Under the pieces are notes generated by a model. The model worked only from the letters and a program-made list of their open reading frames with translations. It did no database searches and had not been told where the DNA came from. From contig RHPI01003642.1 in the NCBI GenBank assembly GCA_009103225.1, positions 859,099 to 923,098 on the forward strand: 64,000 bases of DNA. The letters are read 5' to 3'. Position numbers and translations under genes: made by a program. This stretch comes from Chlorokybus atmophyticus (Eukaryota > Streptophyta > Chlorokybophyceae > Chlorokybales > Chlorokybaceae). Positions 1 to 24,365 of the stretch are shown one piece after another (position 1 is the stretch's first letter; each line of letters starts with the position of its first letter).

Positions 1-11584
<11,584 letters not shown>

Positions 11585-13561
11585 ATAGTTGTTTCAAACA
11601 ATAAGCGCGTTAAACTAGGTTGGGCATGTACATCACTGGAGCAACTCTTGTGCGCGAAGTGTAATTGCATGTTGACTTTATACAGGCAGGTGACAAGTCT
11701 AGAATGGCTGTCATTTGGTGTGCCCGTATCTGTGTATAGGGTATGTGAAGTGCTGTGTGAGACACACGCATACATATGCCACATGCACACCAACACTCAC
11801 ATGCACACTACCAATTCAGTTTATCAAGTTGTACACCATCACTACCGGGCTAACCACTATCACTATGACACTACCGCCCGTCCCCGTTAGCCATGCATGC
11901 ATGGTGACATGGTGTTACCTGCCCACAGGGCCGTTTCAGTCAGTTCTGTTCAGCGTCGCAGTTGCTGCAGCATCCAAGACCAGCAGGACTCCCTCCCCTC
12001 CTCCCCCTCCTCCCCCTTCTCCGCCACCACCCCCTTCCTCTGCCTCTCTCATCTCCCAAACCCTCTGCGCGTGAGCCACCCCGCGGTGGTCCTGCTGTCG
12101 CTGCCAGCCTTGCGCTGCAGTGCCAACGTCAGCACTGCACTGCGCAGGGTCCTTGCGTCCTTGCCGACAGTTGGGTCTGATCGGTGGGGTTGGGTGGTGG
12201 GGTTGGTGTGTCTGCTATATGGAACATTGTGCTGCGACACAAGTAGCTGCAGATATGCAGTGCAGTAACCAAGTCAGTCTGCGCGTCCACGCCTACCTCA
12301 ACACTAGCAGAGTGATGAGGCGTGCGCATCCATGTTCAACTGCATGCACATGCGTACACATGGCATGGGCGTGTACATGTGCACGGATGTGTGTGGATAC
12401 GCACTGACTGCCAAACACCAGTTATATATAACAGCAGCCGGGTAAGACTATTATGCAAGCTTGACTCTATAGTATCACAAAGAAGTGCAAATGCTATGTG
12501 TGTGTCATGCGTGCTCCCTTCCAATGGCAGCACACAGATTGCACAAGCAATGTCAATCCAACTACTAGATTGGTAGATTGGAGGCAAGGGAACAGGCGCT
12601 TAAGCATGCAACTAGAACAAGGCCAAAACGTGGTATGTAATACAACACACATGATGACAGCCACATAACCTTGACTATCCATGCCACTTGTCATTAATGC
12701 GATTATCACAGACCGTGCGCGCAGCACACAGTGTCTAGTGTGCGGGCCATGCTAGCAAGCGCAGCAAGATAACACGCCGAACTTGCCCACGCGTGCATAT
12801 TGGCCAACATGGTTGATGGTTGGAATAGGAGTTGGGATTACATACACCACAAAGTGAATAAGCACTAAAGAAATTGCTAGCCTAACCACTTCAATCTCGC
12901 TCACTACTAGCACAGCGACATTGTCACTCAAATAGCTAGAACACATATGAAGCATACCATCTTTACACAGAAGGCAGTGTCTACATGAACATAGCTGTTC
13001 TCTCAACTTCTAAACTTACAGGACCGCATTGATGTAATGAGCTGTGCCATGCATGAAAGTGGGCGGCATTACAATCTGTGTCAGGTTTTGGCAAAGACCG
13101 CAGAGCACAACATTCCAATATGACTTCCGAGGGCTAGCATTGTGAGCTTTAGAACGAGGGGGCTGCCTGCAACTCAACTGGCATCACCAATCAGGCTGAT
13201 TAACGCAAGCCCCCTGCAACCTTGGCAAGCACAATCTATGTGACAACCCTGTTAAGAACAAGGCGCGCGAGGCCAGCTTAAGTGCGCAGCACTGCTAGCC
13301 ACTCACACCCTTTCGGAAGTGCTGGCAGTGGATATTTGGTGTTGCTTCCAATACTGACCAAGCTACGCGCACCTGTCCAAACAGGAGTCAATAAGCGCCC
13401 TCCATTCCCTTTCCAGTGCAATGCAATCACTCACCTGACTGTGCTTAGCACTGCATTGGATGGCTCTGCTGTTCATCCTGTATACAAGAACGCACCAGCC
13501 ATGGGATCCTCACAGAATCCAGGCGAGATGGGCGTTGACTGCTGGCGATGCCAACTGTTCA
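11585..13561. other. Intergenic region between convergent ATR and ASC-1 genes
   Basis: No supported gene. It should hold the 3' UTRs of ATR (+) and ASC-1 (-). A TGTAA motif, the usual green-algal polyadenylation signal, lies at 11660-11664, 76 bases after the ATR stop. A CCT-rich stretch at 11990-12050 reads as polyproline in two frames but has no supporting exon structure. TGCATG-type low-complexity sequence follows at 12330-12400. Confidence 0.6.
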
Positions 13562-15849
13562 CTACACTTCTGATCCCACCACCGGATCAGGCCGCACGGC
13601 ATCAATATTGTATGGGTTGTCATCCTGCACACGGGGACGGTGTCGCACATTGGCTTTTACGGCTGTGGTTGCAGACTTTGCAGCAGGCTGCACTTTGGCC
13701 GGCATAAATATTGGTGCTGGACCGCGAAGTAGTGGATTGACACCAACAGGGCCTGTTTGCTGTTCGGGTTGCCTAGGAGCAGCTGCCTGTGAATGCTCAA
13801 TTGGAGGCGGTTCCGTTTCATCATCGCTTGGCTCTGCAGCAACAACCTGCACCCAAATGTTTTGTTGAACAACCATACGGCTCCGGCACTCAGTACGATT
13901 GTACCTTCCGACCAATAAGGTCGATTGTGACTTTGACTCGTCGCCGTTGTGCCTGCTCCCGATCCTCTTTCTCTTTGATTTGCTTCCTAAGCTGCGCTTT
14001 TTCCTGTGCAAAGAATTCACGAATGTCACTAACGAGCTTCAAACCTACTCTCAAGCTCGAGGCCTGGCATCAAATAGGATGCACCTCTTCTGACAACCAT
14101 GCATTGCCATCAATTAAAAAGTAGTCGCTCTGGTCATCAATAACAGTTGTGCGCGCCGCAGCTGTCCTATCGTATTCAACCAAGCGATCTTTGAACTTCG
14201 TTGCTTCTTCAGATTTCTGCTGAGCCTCCTGGTCCAATGCAGCCACCTGAACAACACGTTTTTAGCGCCTCAGGCAAAAATTCTGCCACGACTGCCCAGA
14301 AAAGCAAGCAACACGCCCTCGCGCGGGCACTTGTACGAGTGCCGTGACCGTAGTATTACCGGTTGTTGACTTGCGCCAGCCTGTGGATCAACACCCTTGT
14401 CTGGAATCGCCACGCCAGAGTAGTCGCGCAGCACCATGGCACCGCAGAACATGCACGGTCCCTCACCTTCCTGCTCGCAAACAATCTGCAAATTACAGCG
14501 ACATGATTAACTTTGCAGTCAGCAGCAAAAGCCTACACTGGCCTGTTTCACTTGGGTGTACACCAGGACCATCAGGACATGTATAGTTACTTGTTGAAAC
14601 AATTGGATATCACACAACACCTACCTTGCCGCAGGCGAGGCAGTTGGACACAAGGCGGTGCCGCATAGCCATGCAACTGCAAGGCTTCCGGCCAGGGTCA
14701 ACGTGCGGCTTGTTAAGACGGATGCGCGCTGCCTCCTTTTGCTCCCGCTCGCGCTCCTTCTTTCTATCCCGTCGCTGAAGTTTCAACTCACGCTGTTCTA
14801 TGTCAATTGCCTTTGTCTTGCCCTGGAGAAGTGTTTCAAAGTAAGCAGGGACGTGAGCGTGACAGGTGTCCAGAGCTTACGCCCTGTTGGTGTGATGTGC
14901 TGTGCGACATCAACCTGCATTGTTACCTGCACGTACGCCACATCCTCGGCGGCGGGCTTGAAGTACGCCTTGCCATACTGATTGTTGTTGGCGCCCGAAG
15001 CAGCAGCAGGGGACTCCACGGATGCTTTCGGCTCAGGCTGTTTGCGCCTCCTGGCCAGGTATTCGGACACTATCTTTGACGCTTGATCTGCATCGGCTAT
15101 GAAGCTCTGCAAATTGTTCACAATTTGAATCAACGTCAGCAAGCAGCTAAAGACATGAGGCAACAGATTTGAGGTCATTTTGAAACTGAACGAATTGTAC
15201 AAGTGCTACGTCTGAACACAACCAAGTAACCAACTTACAGGACAATTGCGCACCCTGCATGCAACTTACGGCACGACAAAGCACCGACTGTGCTAACAAC
15301 CTAAACGCAGTGGTTCAGATGATTGAGCCAGCTGCCAGATCCATAACAACAGAACAACAATAGGAGCATGCAAGGGCGCCAACTACAGGCACAATTGCAC
15401 CCTCTGTCCAGCCACGGAGCACTGAGCGGACAGCATATTCACGCATGCATGCTGTCACCAGGCGATTTTGGAAAGACACAACCCACGGTGCACAGAGTAA
15501 ACACATTGCATATGTTGATAGCACAGCGCAATAGTTGAAAGCTGCCATACTGACGACAAAGGTTCTAACGACGCACATAGGTTGACTGCCAACGCTGACA
15601 AGTTGCAACATTATAAGCAAAAGCAGTGCGGTCAGTAGTCGGCATGACGTGTGGCATGCACAGCTGACACCCACGCCAAAGAAGTGGGGACTGAACCTGG
15701 AGGTAGTCCGCGACGGCCTGGTCGGTAGCATCACGGGCGTAGACCGCCACACCCTCCAGGAGAGTGTCATCGTCGAAGGCAGTGGCGGACGCAAGCGCAC
15801 GCCGCAACCAATCCTCCGCAGACACCTCCCCACCGCCGCCACCGCCCAT
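13562..15849 (-). CDS. TRIP4: ASC-1/TRIP4-like protein with C2HC5 zinc finger, 7 exons, 400 aa
   Basis: Homologue of activating signal cointegrator 1, a transcription coactivator also known as a subunit of a ribosome-rescue complex in animals and yeast. Exons on the minus strand: 15849-15697, 15106-14927, 14822-14625, 14485-14360, 14246-14085, 14003-13905 and 13846-13562; all join in phase 0 and end in TAG. The N-terminal exon is a short helical domain (AEDWLRRALASATAFDD) as in TRIP4. The zinc finger spans exons 3-4: CSCMAMRHRLVSNCLACGK, then IVCEQEGEGPCMFCGAM. Next come the conserved VEYDRTAAARTTVIDDQSDY and a basic coil ending KVTIDLIGRK. The C-terminal 94 residues are Pro/Gln-rich and show no ASCH domain, which animal TRIP4 has. 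The 81-nt intron at 14004-14084 was chosen because shorter alternatives break the frame or leave an in-frame TGA. Confidence 0.9.
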
Positions 15850-16092
15850 GGCGCCAAGCACACTGCCACAATGACATACACACCCAACAACCAAACCCTG
15901 ACTAACCCTGAGGCACAGGCGATGGTGGCGGGATCTGCGGCGACAAGTTTGTCGTGGTTGTGGTCGTCGTCGTCATTGTCGTTGCTGTCGTTGTTGTCGT
16001 CGTCCATGATCAGCTTGTCGTAGTCGTGAGGCTTGTCGCGAGCGCAGCTCTGGCCATGGTCGTCGGTGGTGAGCAGCGGAGACGACGGAACC
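15850..16092. promoter_or_regulatory. Shared 243-bp head-to-head promoter region of ASC-1 and GPHR
   Basis: Only 243 bases separate the two start codons, so both promoters must lie here or overlap the first exons. The stretch 15950-16020 is a degenerate GTC/GTT trinucleotide run that reads as Asp/Asn-rich in one minus frame; it is probably a simple repeat. No TATA box is visible. Confidence 0.55.
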
Positions 16093-19000
16093 ATGTTAGC
16101 CGAGGTGGGGGAGGCCGTCATTGTGGCTCTGTCGCTTGGAGCGTTCTTCGCATGCGGCTGGGTGTTCCTCAATAAGAAGCTCTACGGCGATTATGAGCAA
16201 AAGCAACTCCCTGTACAGGTGCAACGCAATGGCATCGCTGCCTAGCGTAGTCGCGCGTTGCAACTGTCATTGCCGTGCTGTGCATGCCCAGTCAGTATTG
16301 CAACTATGTCATTGCAACACAGCTGGTACCGTTCAAAAGCCTCGAGTTTCTGCAAGTGCCAGTAAAGCTGACAGCCGGTAGTGTTTCCCTGTGTTGGTGC
16401 TGAGCTCAGCGAATGTACATACTTGCATTGTATGCAGGCCATAAGCAAGCACACGAGCTCATCAATTGCGTGCTACTGGTCTCAGGCCGGTTGCTGCCTT
16501 GGCTGTCGTAGTGTGGAATACTCCCAAGTGTCCTGAAACAGATTGGTGCTTTACGCAATGAGTTGCGTGTCCATTTGCTTGAATCTAAATGTGCTGCAGT
16601 TCAATATCTTCGTTATCATGGCAACGGCATAACACGCTGCGCTGCTGACCGGCCTTCTTGTACTGTTGGTGTTGCAGATTCTATTCTGCACGACATTCGC
16701 TTTGTCCTGCAACCTTCTTCAGCTGGTGCTGTTTGAGATACTTGGCATTCTGAGCACAAGGTGTGTTTTGTTCGTCAGGGGCCCGTTCTCGCAGCTTGTT
16801 ATGTGGGTTGGTAGGATCTACTTGGATTTGGCTGGCGTCAAGCTGGGCATTGACACAGGATTGTACTGGTTGTTAGCTCGCGTTGGTGGATATGGCGGCT
16901 GGAGCTTGTCTGCATGCTGGCACTCCTCGTTTTCCTCCTGCCGTATTACCATTGTTTTCGCATTCTTTCCGCATATGGTGTGCAGCCACGTCGTGCTGCT
17001 CTGGGCGCTGTGTTGTTTCTGGCGACCTTTCTGTATGCGTTCTGGAGAGTGGGAGTCCATTTCCCCATGCCTGCCGCCGAGCGAGGTGTGCAGAAGTGTG
17101 AAGCAGAGAGACCGATAAAAACTATCATGCATGCGCAAGCATTAGATTGTACACCTTGCTGGAGCTTGTTGTTAATGTGCAGGAGCGTTCACCATGGCTC
17201 AGGGAATCAGTCGCTTGGGTGTGATGGGAGTGTCATTGATGGCTGTGCTTTCCGGGTTTGGTGCTGTCAATCTGCCATACACATACCTGTCCCTCTTCCT
17301 CAGGTGTGCTCTATGCTGGTATTCTCATGTCACCTTGCCATTACAAATACTTTCAACTCTCGTGTTCTGCTGCTGTTCTCCATATTTTCTGGTCCAATCA
17401 GATGGTAGCGTTGGGTGTTGTATCCTTAGCTGTATGAAATGTCGGTGGTTGCAGGCACATTGATGCAAGTGACATCATGGCACTTGAAAGGCAGCTCCTG
17501 CATGCTGTTGAGGCCTCAGCCCAGAAGCGAAAGCAGATTGCCATGACAGCACTAGATGCTGAGAGCGCTCTGAGTGCTCCGCCGGTATGTTCTATTGGTT
17601 GTGCGTTGCGTGAGGATCAGGTTAATGATGTGGTCATCATCCTGTTCCGCACTGATTCAAACCAACACCCAGGTTGCTGAGACCAAGTCATTCATGCAAA
17701 GGTTGGTTGGCACTGTTGTAAGCGCTCCAAGTGACGTGCGTCAAGGTGAGGGTCAGCCATACGGACACGTCATCTTGACGATGGGATGATGTTATAGGAT
17801 CTGCTGTGTGCAGACATGGCGCTACTGAAGCAGCAAGCCAAATCGCTAGAAGAGCTGTCGCAGCAACTGTTTCTTGAGATACACGAACTGCGACAGGCCA
17901 AGGTTTGACCACCTGTGTCACTGTTCAGGGTGCATGCTACAGAGCCTGTTTTGTAAACCGCTAGGCACTGACACACCCATGGTTGCAGGAAAGGATGGTT
18001 AACTCGCGAAGCTGGCAAGGCCACATAAAGAACTGTCTTGGCTATGCATTCTCAGCCTACTGCATCTACAAAATGACCAAGGTAAGGGGAGAGACCACGT
18101 GGCAGATTGTGTTCTCGGAAGCTCAAGAAGGGTACAATTCAAAAGTCATTGTTAACTACCCGATACTGGCTTCCAATAGCAACTTGCAGCAGAATTCCTG
18201 TTGTTGGCTCATAATATTGTGCAGCAACCTCATACCTGCAGCACATGCGTTTGCTTCCTTACGACTAGTATTGACATTGCTGCCATGCTTGCAGTCCCTT
18301 CAAAGCGCAGTGCTCCGACAGGTGCGAAGCAGTTTTTGTGGTACTCGTGGTGATTCCAGTTATACATTACTAAAGCCTGTGAGCTTTTGTTAGCCTGTGC
18401 TCATCTGCAGTTGGTAATATTCTTGCGTCGGTCTAGGATGAGAGCAACAGCATAGACCCTGTGAGCCGCGCGGTGGGTGTGCTGTTCCACACATGCCACA
18501 TACGCTTTGACACGGTGCTGTGGTCACAGGTAAGAACGCATTGTGTTCAGGTTTGCTGATTCTCCAACTTGTGCAAAGTTAGAACACTGTGTGATATTTC
18601 GAGCTATTGTGTGCAGTTGACAAAAGGCTTATCATTGGCCGCTGAGTGCTAACATTTACCATGTTGTGATGCAGTACATCTCGTTGCTATTTATTGGCGT
18701 GTTGATTGCAACTTCAATGCGCGGTTTTCTGCAGAATGTGCTCAAGGTACTTTTGGCAGTTGACATGCTGCTTAAGCTGCAGCCAATATAGGGCAAGAGA
18801 TTTGGTTTGGTTCAGCCCTGCATTGAAGTTTGCTGATGACAAATATGGAACACTGTGCAGTTCTTCTCGACTGTGGGCAGCAGCATTGGTGCATCAGGTT
18901 CGGTAATTATGTTCCTGGCAGAAATTATGGGCATGTACTTCTTGTCTGCTATACTGCTGATCCGGAAGAACCTGCCAGAGAAGTACAGGTATGTTGGTTG

Positions 19001-19232
19001 GTTGGGCATTGGGGGCGGTTCTTGATGAGAACTGTTGGATGTCTGAACTGTACGCGTATGGGCTATGATTTGATGCAGAGGTATCTACAATGACGTTCTG
19101 GGGGCAGACTTTCACTTTGACTTTTACCATCGATTCTTCGATGCTATCTTTCTGTGCAGTGCTGTCATTTCGATTCTGCTCTTGTCCGTACACCACAACG
19201 CAGCCCACCGGCAGAAGCATCCTACAGACTGA
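16093..19232 (+). CDS. GPHR: Golgi pH regulator / GTG-type membrane protein, 13 exons, 465 aa
   Basis: Multi-pass membrane protein of the GPHR family, a Golgi anion channel in animals and GTG1/GTG2 in plants (reported as GPCR-type G proteins and ABA-binding). Exons: 16093-16218, 16678-16760, 16877-17085, 17183-17303, 17455-17584, 17673-17745, 17814-17902, 17989-18081, 18295-18321, 18437-18529, 18675-18746, 18861-18988 and 19079-19232. Phases agree throughout and the total of 465 residues matches the family (about 455-470). Diagnostic blocks are [104 protein letters not shown] and [15 protein letters not shown]. The central soluble loop (about 190-270) is Gln/Lys-rich coiled coil, as in relatives. 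The smallest exon is 27 nt. The start is the first ATG in frame with the first membrane helix. Confidence 0.95.
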
Positions 19233-20028
19233 GGTGTTGTGGTTCTAGCTAGATGGCATTAGCTTGTACAGTACGTAAGCTAACATTGGTCGCGGTGTAT
19301 TGTGAGTGCAAAGTGATAATCTTACGCCGCACTGGCTGTCAGTTGTGCATATGCGAGCACGTCTCTGGTCTCGTTGTCGTGGTTGCATTGATGTGTGGTA
19401 TGTGTAGCTGATCATACAGCACACTGGCAACCATGTGTCGAAGTCACTGACATAAGAAGACGTCACTGACGTTAGAGGACGACACATTCACACTCTGCTT
19501 GTTGGTCTCGAGTTGTGTGCTTTTGTGAAAATTAAGCTATGATTTCTTTCAGGCCTGCACCTCTGCTAATGTGCCCAGGCTGCTTCTGAACAATTGGCAG
19601 CTTGTTATGGAGGTTATATAACCAGAGGTTTGAGCAGCAGCTTGTTACACGATTGTGTCAGAAAGACAGAGTTTGTCATATGCAGAGAGAGTAGTGCTGC
19701 GTGAGTGGCTGTCGCCAACAGCACCTTCATGGTGCATGTGAGTGTATCAGAGAGATTGTTGGACAGCCGCTTAATTCAATATGTAGCTATATAGATACCT
19801 ACGTAACTACTGTACTACGCTAACTATTCACCTTTCTGCCCGGGCAGTTGTCGAGCCCAGGCACCTCACTGCTGGCAACTTTTCACTCGCACCAACACAA
19901 ATCTACGTCCAAATCCTGGCCTTACGCACAAAGTAAGGTCACACTGGTATCTACAATGACGCGCATAGGTGTTGCCATGGCTACCACAATGAATGGTGGT
20001 ACACTGGCAGCAAACTTGGATTTGCTGC
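19233..20028. other. Intergenic region between convergent GPHR and glycosidase genes
   Basis: No gene seen. It should contain the 3' UTRs of GPHR (+) and the glycosidase (-). Short imperfect repeats of CACTGACNT(T/A)AGA(A/G)GACG occur at 19442-19485. Confidence 0.5.
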
Positions 20029-23000
20029 TCAGGTGTACTGAAACTGCAATTCATCCAGCTGGAGGAGAGTGGTCGCATTCTGCACACCTGCAGCTGCTGC
20101 TACCCCCACGTAGACGCTTGCAAGATTTAGGAATGAGGGCACCTGCGTAACAATCCTCCATGACGAAGGTACCCACCAGTAGGGTGAATACCCAGCGGTC
20201 AATGTACCCTGCGATAGCAGTCATACAATCAGCTTATGAGCAACAGTTTGGACGAACTGTAAGTTAAGCAACCCATAACAATGGCAAGCATTCTTGTTTT
20301 ACTCACCTGAGTGTCAATGCTCAGCCTGAGCCAAGCATTGTTTTGATCTAGAACAGGTCCAAGAACAACAGTGGTGTATGACAAGCTTTGTTGCCGGTAA
20401 GAGAGCGCCAACTGGCGAAGGGCCGTGACGTACAAGTACGCATTAGCGGCTCCAACACTGCTGTCGGAGCGCAGCATGATACCACCTAAAACCAACAAAA
20501 GAGTTGGACTTGCTGAGAACAGTAACTTGAGCAACCAGGTGACTGGCACTATGCAAGAACCTGTCAACGACGTACCCGATGAACGATAGCTTGCATATGA
20601 CACCGATCGCAGCCGCATCTGGATGGCAACACTCTTCTTGCTTGTCAACACACGATACAGGAAGTTGAACTGGTCCGAGTCGCTTCGTACGCCGAGTCCC
20701 CCCGCAGCGATGTTGTACCCAGTGTTGCCGGTGCGGTAGGCTCCACCCGGCACAAACGTTGGGAAGGTGGCGCCTCCTATATCCACATTGCGGATGGTGG
20801 TGTCGAGAGCACCGGACGTGCCCGCTATCGGCGTCCTGATGCTGTACGAAGCCTGCATTGGAAGAAACCCATGAACACAAAGTCCCTAGAGCAGAAGAAC
20901 ACAACCTTGCGTGTACACGAGTATTTGCACACATGCATGCACAACTCACCAAGTAGGCGGTGGGAGGATCGCCTGGGATGGTCACCGTTGTGGTCGGCGT
21001 GGTGGCGCCGTGGCTCCAGATGACAAACTGCAGCGCCTTGCCTTGCAGGTAGTAGTAGGGCACCGCCGAGAGCGTGTAGGTGCTGCCGATGTACACGTTG
21101 CCATACACTTTACTCGCATCGGTGCCCATCTTGCCGTCCAGCGACACGTTGGCAGGGACGGTCTGCGAGGCCACCTTAATGAGCACCAACAAGGAGTCCG
21201 GTGGCGGGGGTGGTGAGGGTGGCGGGGAAGGAGGAAGAGGAGGTGAGGGTGGTGGAGGGCTTGGTGAGGGAGGAGGAGGAGGCCCCGGTGGCATTGGGCT
21301 AAAGCGCAGCACCGACAGCTCGGACAAGCGGATGTATGTCGAGTACACGTAGTAGCCATTGACGTAGGCGGGGGAGATTGTCTCTGGAGGGGCGGGCTTC
21401 CCGCCAATGAGACCGTCCTGGCTGTTGTCGAAAGTCTGACCATCCCTGTAGCAGTGTACAGAACACACTGAGTTGAACTGTAACAAGACTGAGGGCGGGA
21501 ATGTGTACGTGCGTACAGAAAGCGTGTCTGCGTGTGCATATCCATCGTGTATGTGCACATGCGCGTGTGTCCTTTCAATCCAATGGCTGTCACCCAACGC
21601 AACGGTCCCACACATACCACGTGATGCCAAACTTGTTCCAGGCGCTCGCTGCTTGTAGGCGTTTGACCTGAACGATGCCGCGGTTCTCGATGACGCTGAT
21701 GGACACGCGCTGCAGCGGTCGCTTCGACATGGGGGTTTTGGTGGGCGTCTTCTGTATCACCACAACACTGATCGCCGTCGTGTCCTTGTCGTACACCGCC
21801 CACGCCTCCAGGTCGGGCGACGACCCCTCGGGAGTCAACGGGAGGCTGTTCACGTGCGCGCCCGCACCCACCACTTGAGCCACGATGTAGCTAGCGTAGT
21901 ACGGGGCTCGGACCTGATGACAGCCCAACATGCTGTTGGTTGTGTGCTGGTGTCGTAGATAGCTATATACGTGTGACAACTCTCGCAGCACGCACACACC
22001 TCCCAAGGATCGCGGACGCCGTTCCACACTCTATAGGATGGCAGGAAGGGCGCATACGCTCCAGTATTGGCAGTTTGGCACACTACCGAGACACCCATCG
22101 ATATTGCTTGCAGCATGTAGTGCACCTGAGACGACACATAACACCCATCAGTACAACGCACACTCTAACCAACAACTCCTTGATTTCACTTTCTCCCCTA
22201 CCTCGTGCAGCGCAGCCCCAAAGGTGTCGCTGATGTTGGCTCGGCCTCCACAACTCATCGTCGCGTGCTCGGTGAACACCACTCGGTGGCCGAGTGCACG
22301 CAGCTTAGGCATGATTGGGTTAACAAATGTTGGTATCGCGGGCGTAGCCATCAACATCTCTAATGTAAAAGGATAATCCGGCCTCGAGCATTGACCTGTA
22401 CAGGAATTTTCCCAGTCAGTGTAGGTTGGTTTTTCACATCACATTGATGTGGGGCGCGTCAACGTGCCCCACATCATCCAGAGTGTGCTGACTTGACTCG
22501 CTTACCTATGGAGTAGTGGTGTAATGACCAAGCGCGTGCTAGCGAATTGGGCCCGGTCATGAATCTGTCGATGAAGTCACTGTAGTTTGCCTTCCATGGA
22601 TGGGAGAATGTTCCAGCTGATTGAAGAGAAGAAGCACATAAGCACAAGTAGGTTGCTGTCAAGCAGAACACATGACACATGCATGTGCAGCGGACTGTGT
22701 TCGTACTTATGACGGGTGCGTACAGTATGTCGCTGGGTATGCTCAAGCCTTGCAAAAGAGTAGAATTTTGCAACTTGAGTACAGCATCCTCCCACACACT
22801 GGCAAAGCTGTCATATCCCCTGTGGTGTACTCACAGTTACAGATCTGTCCGCAGTGCTTCAACCATACAGAGACATCCACCCAACCCAACACGCAACACA
22901 GCGTCCATAACAACCTACCATGGCTGGTACGGGAAGTCTGCCACTATCGAAGCTGTGTATGGTATAGCAAAGCTTGGGTCCTGTCCTCCAGTGAGTCTCA

Positions 23001-24365
23001 GTCCGAGGCTGACGAGTGAGTCGGGCTCGTTGTGCGCCTCAATCCCAACGATGTTGCTCACGCCGATGGCCTGCACGAGCCGACGGATGAAGAGCGCGCC
23101 TGGCGGGGACGGCCATGGCCGGCTAGGGAAAGCCAACACGGGAATGACGCGAATACCCGTGGCAGCAACCATGCTGGACAAACTCTGTTGAACAGGAGAC
23201 ACAAGTGTGAGAGACCATCATGAGCATAGGGAGGTCAACATGCAACCTGCATGAAAACATGCAAGATGCATGCATGCATTAAGCACACTACTCACTGCTA
23301 TCGATTCACGTGTGACCATCTCGAAGTTTTTCGGGTCGCAGCTGACAGCTTTGTCATTGTATGACGTGCCCTCGTCGCTGTTGACGCGAAGCAGCGGCCG
23401 GTGTCCGTGGTCGCCGAGGTTCCTAAGCAGCTGCGCCAAAAACATGTCTGCGCAAGCACAACAACAACATAAAGAGTGTAAATTACTGTTTGGTGCACAC
23501 ATCATTGAAGACATGAAGCTTTGCAAGTATACGAGCACACAAGCAGCATGTTGTTCATCACACATGCACGTGCATACCTGTGCCATTCTGCAAGTCCAAT
23601 CCCAAACCTAGATACCTGCAAAGCAAAGGGTCGTGTGTTAACAAGTCTGCGTTGAAAGTGTGCATGTGTGCGCATGCAGGCGTGTCATCATGAGCCTGCG
23701 CGTGAGCGTCTTACATGTGAAATTTCACGCGAATGACAAGTGGAAGGTGGGCGGGCGGGCGGGCATTTGTGTGCGTGTGGATGAATGTGACAGTGTGTGT
23801 GAGTAGGTGGGGGGTGGGAAGATGGTGAATTGACTGCTTGCTTCTGACCTATGCAGGTCTTTCCAAGCTATGGAGTAGCAAAGAAAATACTCATCCACGG
23901 AGTAGTCTGGTTCTGAGAACGTGACAGGGAGCGTTGCACTGATGGGTGGTGCGTACTGGCACAGCATAAAGACAGACAAATTCATTAGACATAAACGCAA
24001 AGAAAAGCTAGTTGACCCAACCTATGGCAAGGAGAATCATCCCCCCCCAACCCACCCAACCCACCCACCCACCCACCTTCCCCCTTTCCTCCCACCTCGC
24101 AAGAACCAAGAAACCAGACCAAGGAAACAAGCACACAAACATGCATGCACACAAACAATACACGTAACCCACTCCCCATCTCACTTGTCCTTAAGCATGC
24201 ACAAGCTCAACGGATGTATTCTAGAAGGCTGGGCCAGGTTGGCAGCAAAACAGCGGACAGCAAAACTGCGCCCAAGCGTACCTGCGCAGAGGCTGAGTGG
24301 ATGCAGTGCTGCAGCACGGCCAGCGCCAGCAGCACGATGCAGCATGTTGTGCTGGATGCCGCCAT
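20029..24365 (-). CDS. Secreted GH79-like glycosidase with Pro-rich linker and C-terminal beta-sandwich, 14 exons, 872 aa
   Basis: Probably cleaves a uronic-acid- or other sugar-containing wall/ECM glycan outside the cell. Exons on the minus strand: 24365-24282, 23955-23849, 23615-23578, 23447-23296, 23184-22919, 22819-22707, 22616-22506, 22395-22202, 22125-22000, 21913-21618, 21445-20950, 20852-20576, 20485-20307 and 20208-20029; phases agree to the TGA. Exon 1 is a signal peptide (CCIVLLALAVLQHC, ending SASAQ). The catalytic barrel shows RPLLRVNSDEGTSYND, the acid/base Glu in GIEAHNEPD, the nucleophile Glu in VVFTEHATMSCGG, then SDTFGAALHE as in GH79. Exon 11 codes a linker of PPSPP and PPPSPP blocks (about 21184-21300), an InlB-like Trp repeat and then a final domain (GGIMLRSD, WLRLSID, VYVGVAAAA) like DUF1349/concanavalin-type sugar-binding folds. 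The GH79 assignment rests on motifs only. Confidence 0.82.
21184..21300 (-). repeat. Proline-rich (SerPro) linker coding repeat
   Basis: Within exon 11 of the glycosidase, the minus strand reads as PPPPPSPSPPPP and similar blocks for roughly 35 codons. On the plus strand it appears as a GGTGGNGGNG purine-rich tract. Such tracts are hydroxyproline-glycosylated in pherophorins and other chlorophyte wall proteins. Confidence 0.85.
24040..24075. repeat. CCCA-rich simple repeat in first intron of the glycosidase
   Basis: A run of C followed by repeated CCAACC/CCACCC units. It lies between glycosidase exons 1 and 2. Confidence 0.85.

Noticed and set aside
11962-12074. Polyproline ORFs as a wall-protein gene
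   Set aside because: A short CCT-rich simple repeat reads as proline or serine in several frames; no signal peptide, splice pattern or flanking domain was found.
13282-13707. 141-codon plus-strand ORF
   Set aside because: Antisense to the last ASC-1 exon and without any motif.
14045-14084. 40-nt micro-intron in ASC-1
   Set aside because: It puts the next exon into a frame with an immediate stop; the 81-nt intron 14004-14084 keeps the frame and has a better acceptor.
15315-16172. 285-codon minus-strand ORF, the longest single-frame ORF in its area
   Set aside because: It overlaps ASC-1 exon 1 in another frame, crosses the shared promoter and GPHR exon 1, and its Asp/Asn run comes from a trinucleotide repeat.
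20443-21630. 395-codon minus-strand ORF taken as one gene
   Set aside because: Only its middle (21445-20950) is a real exon of the glycosidase; both ends read through introns and then out of frame into the next exon.
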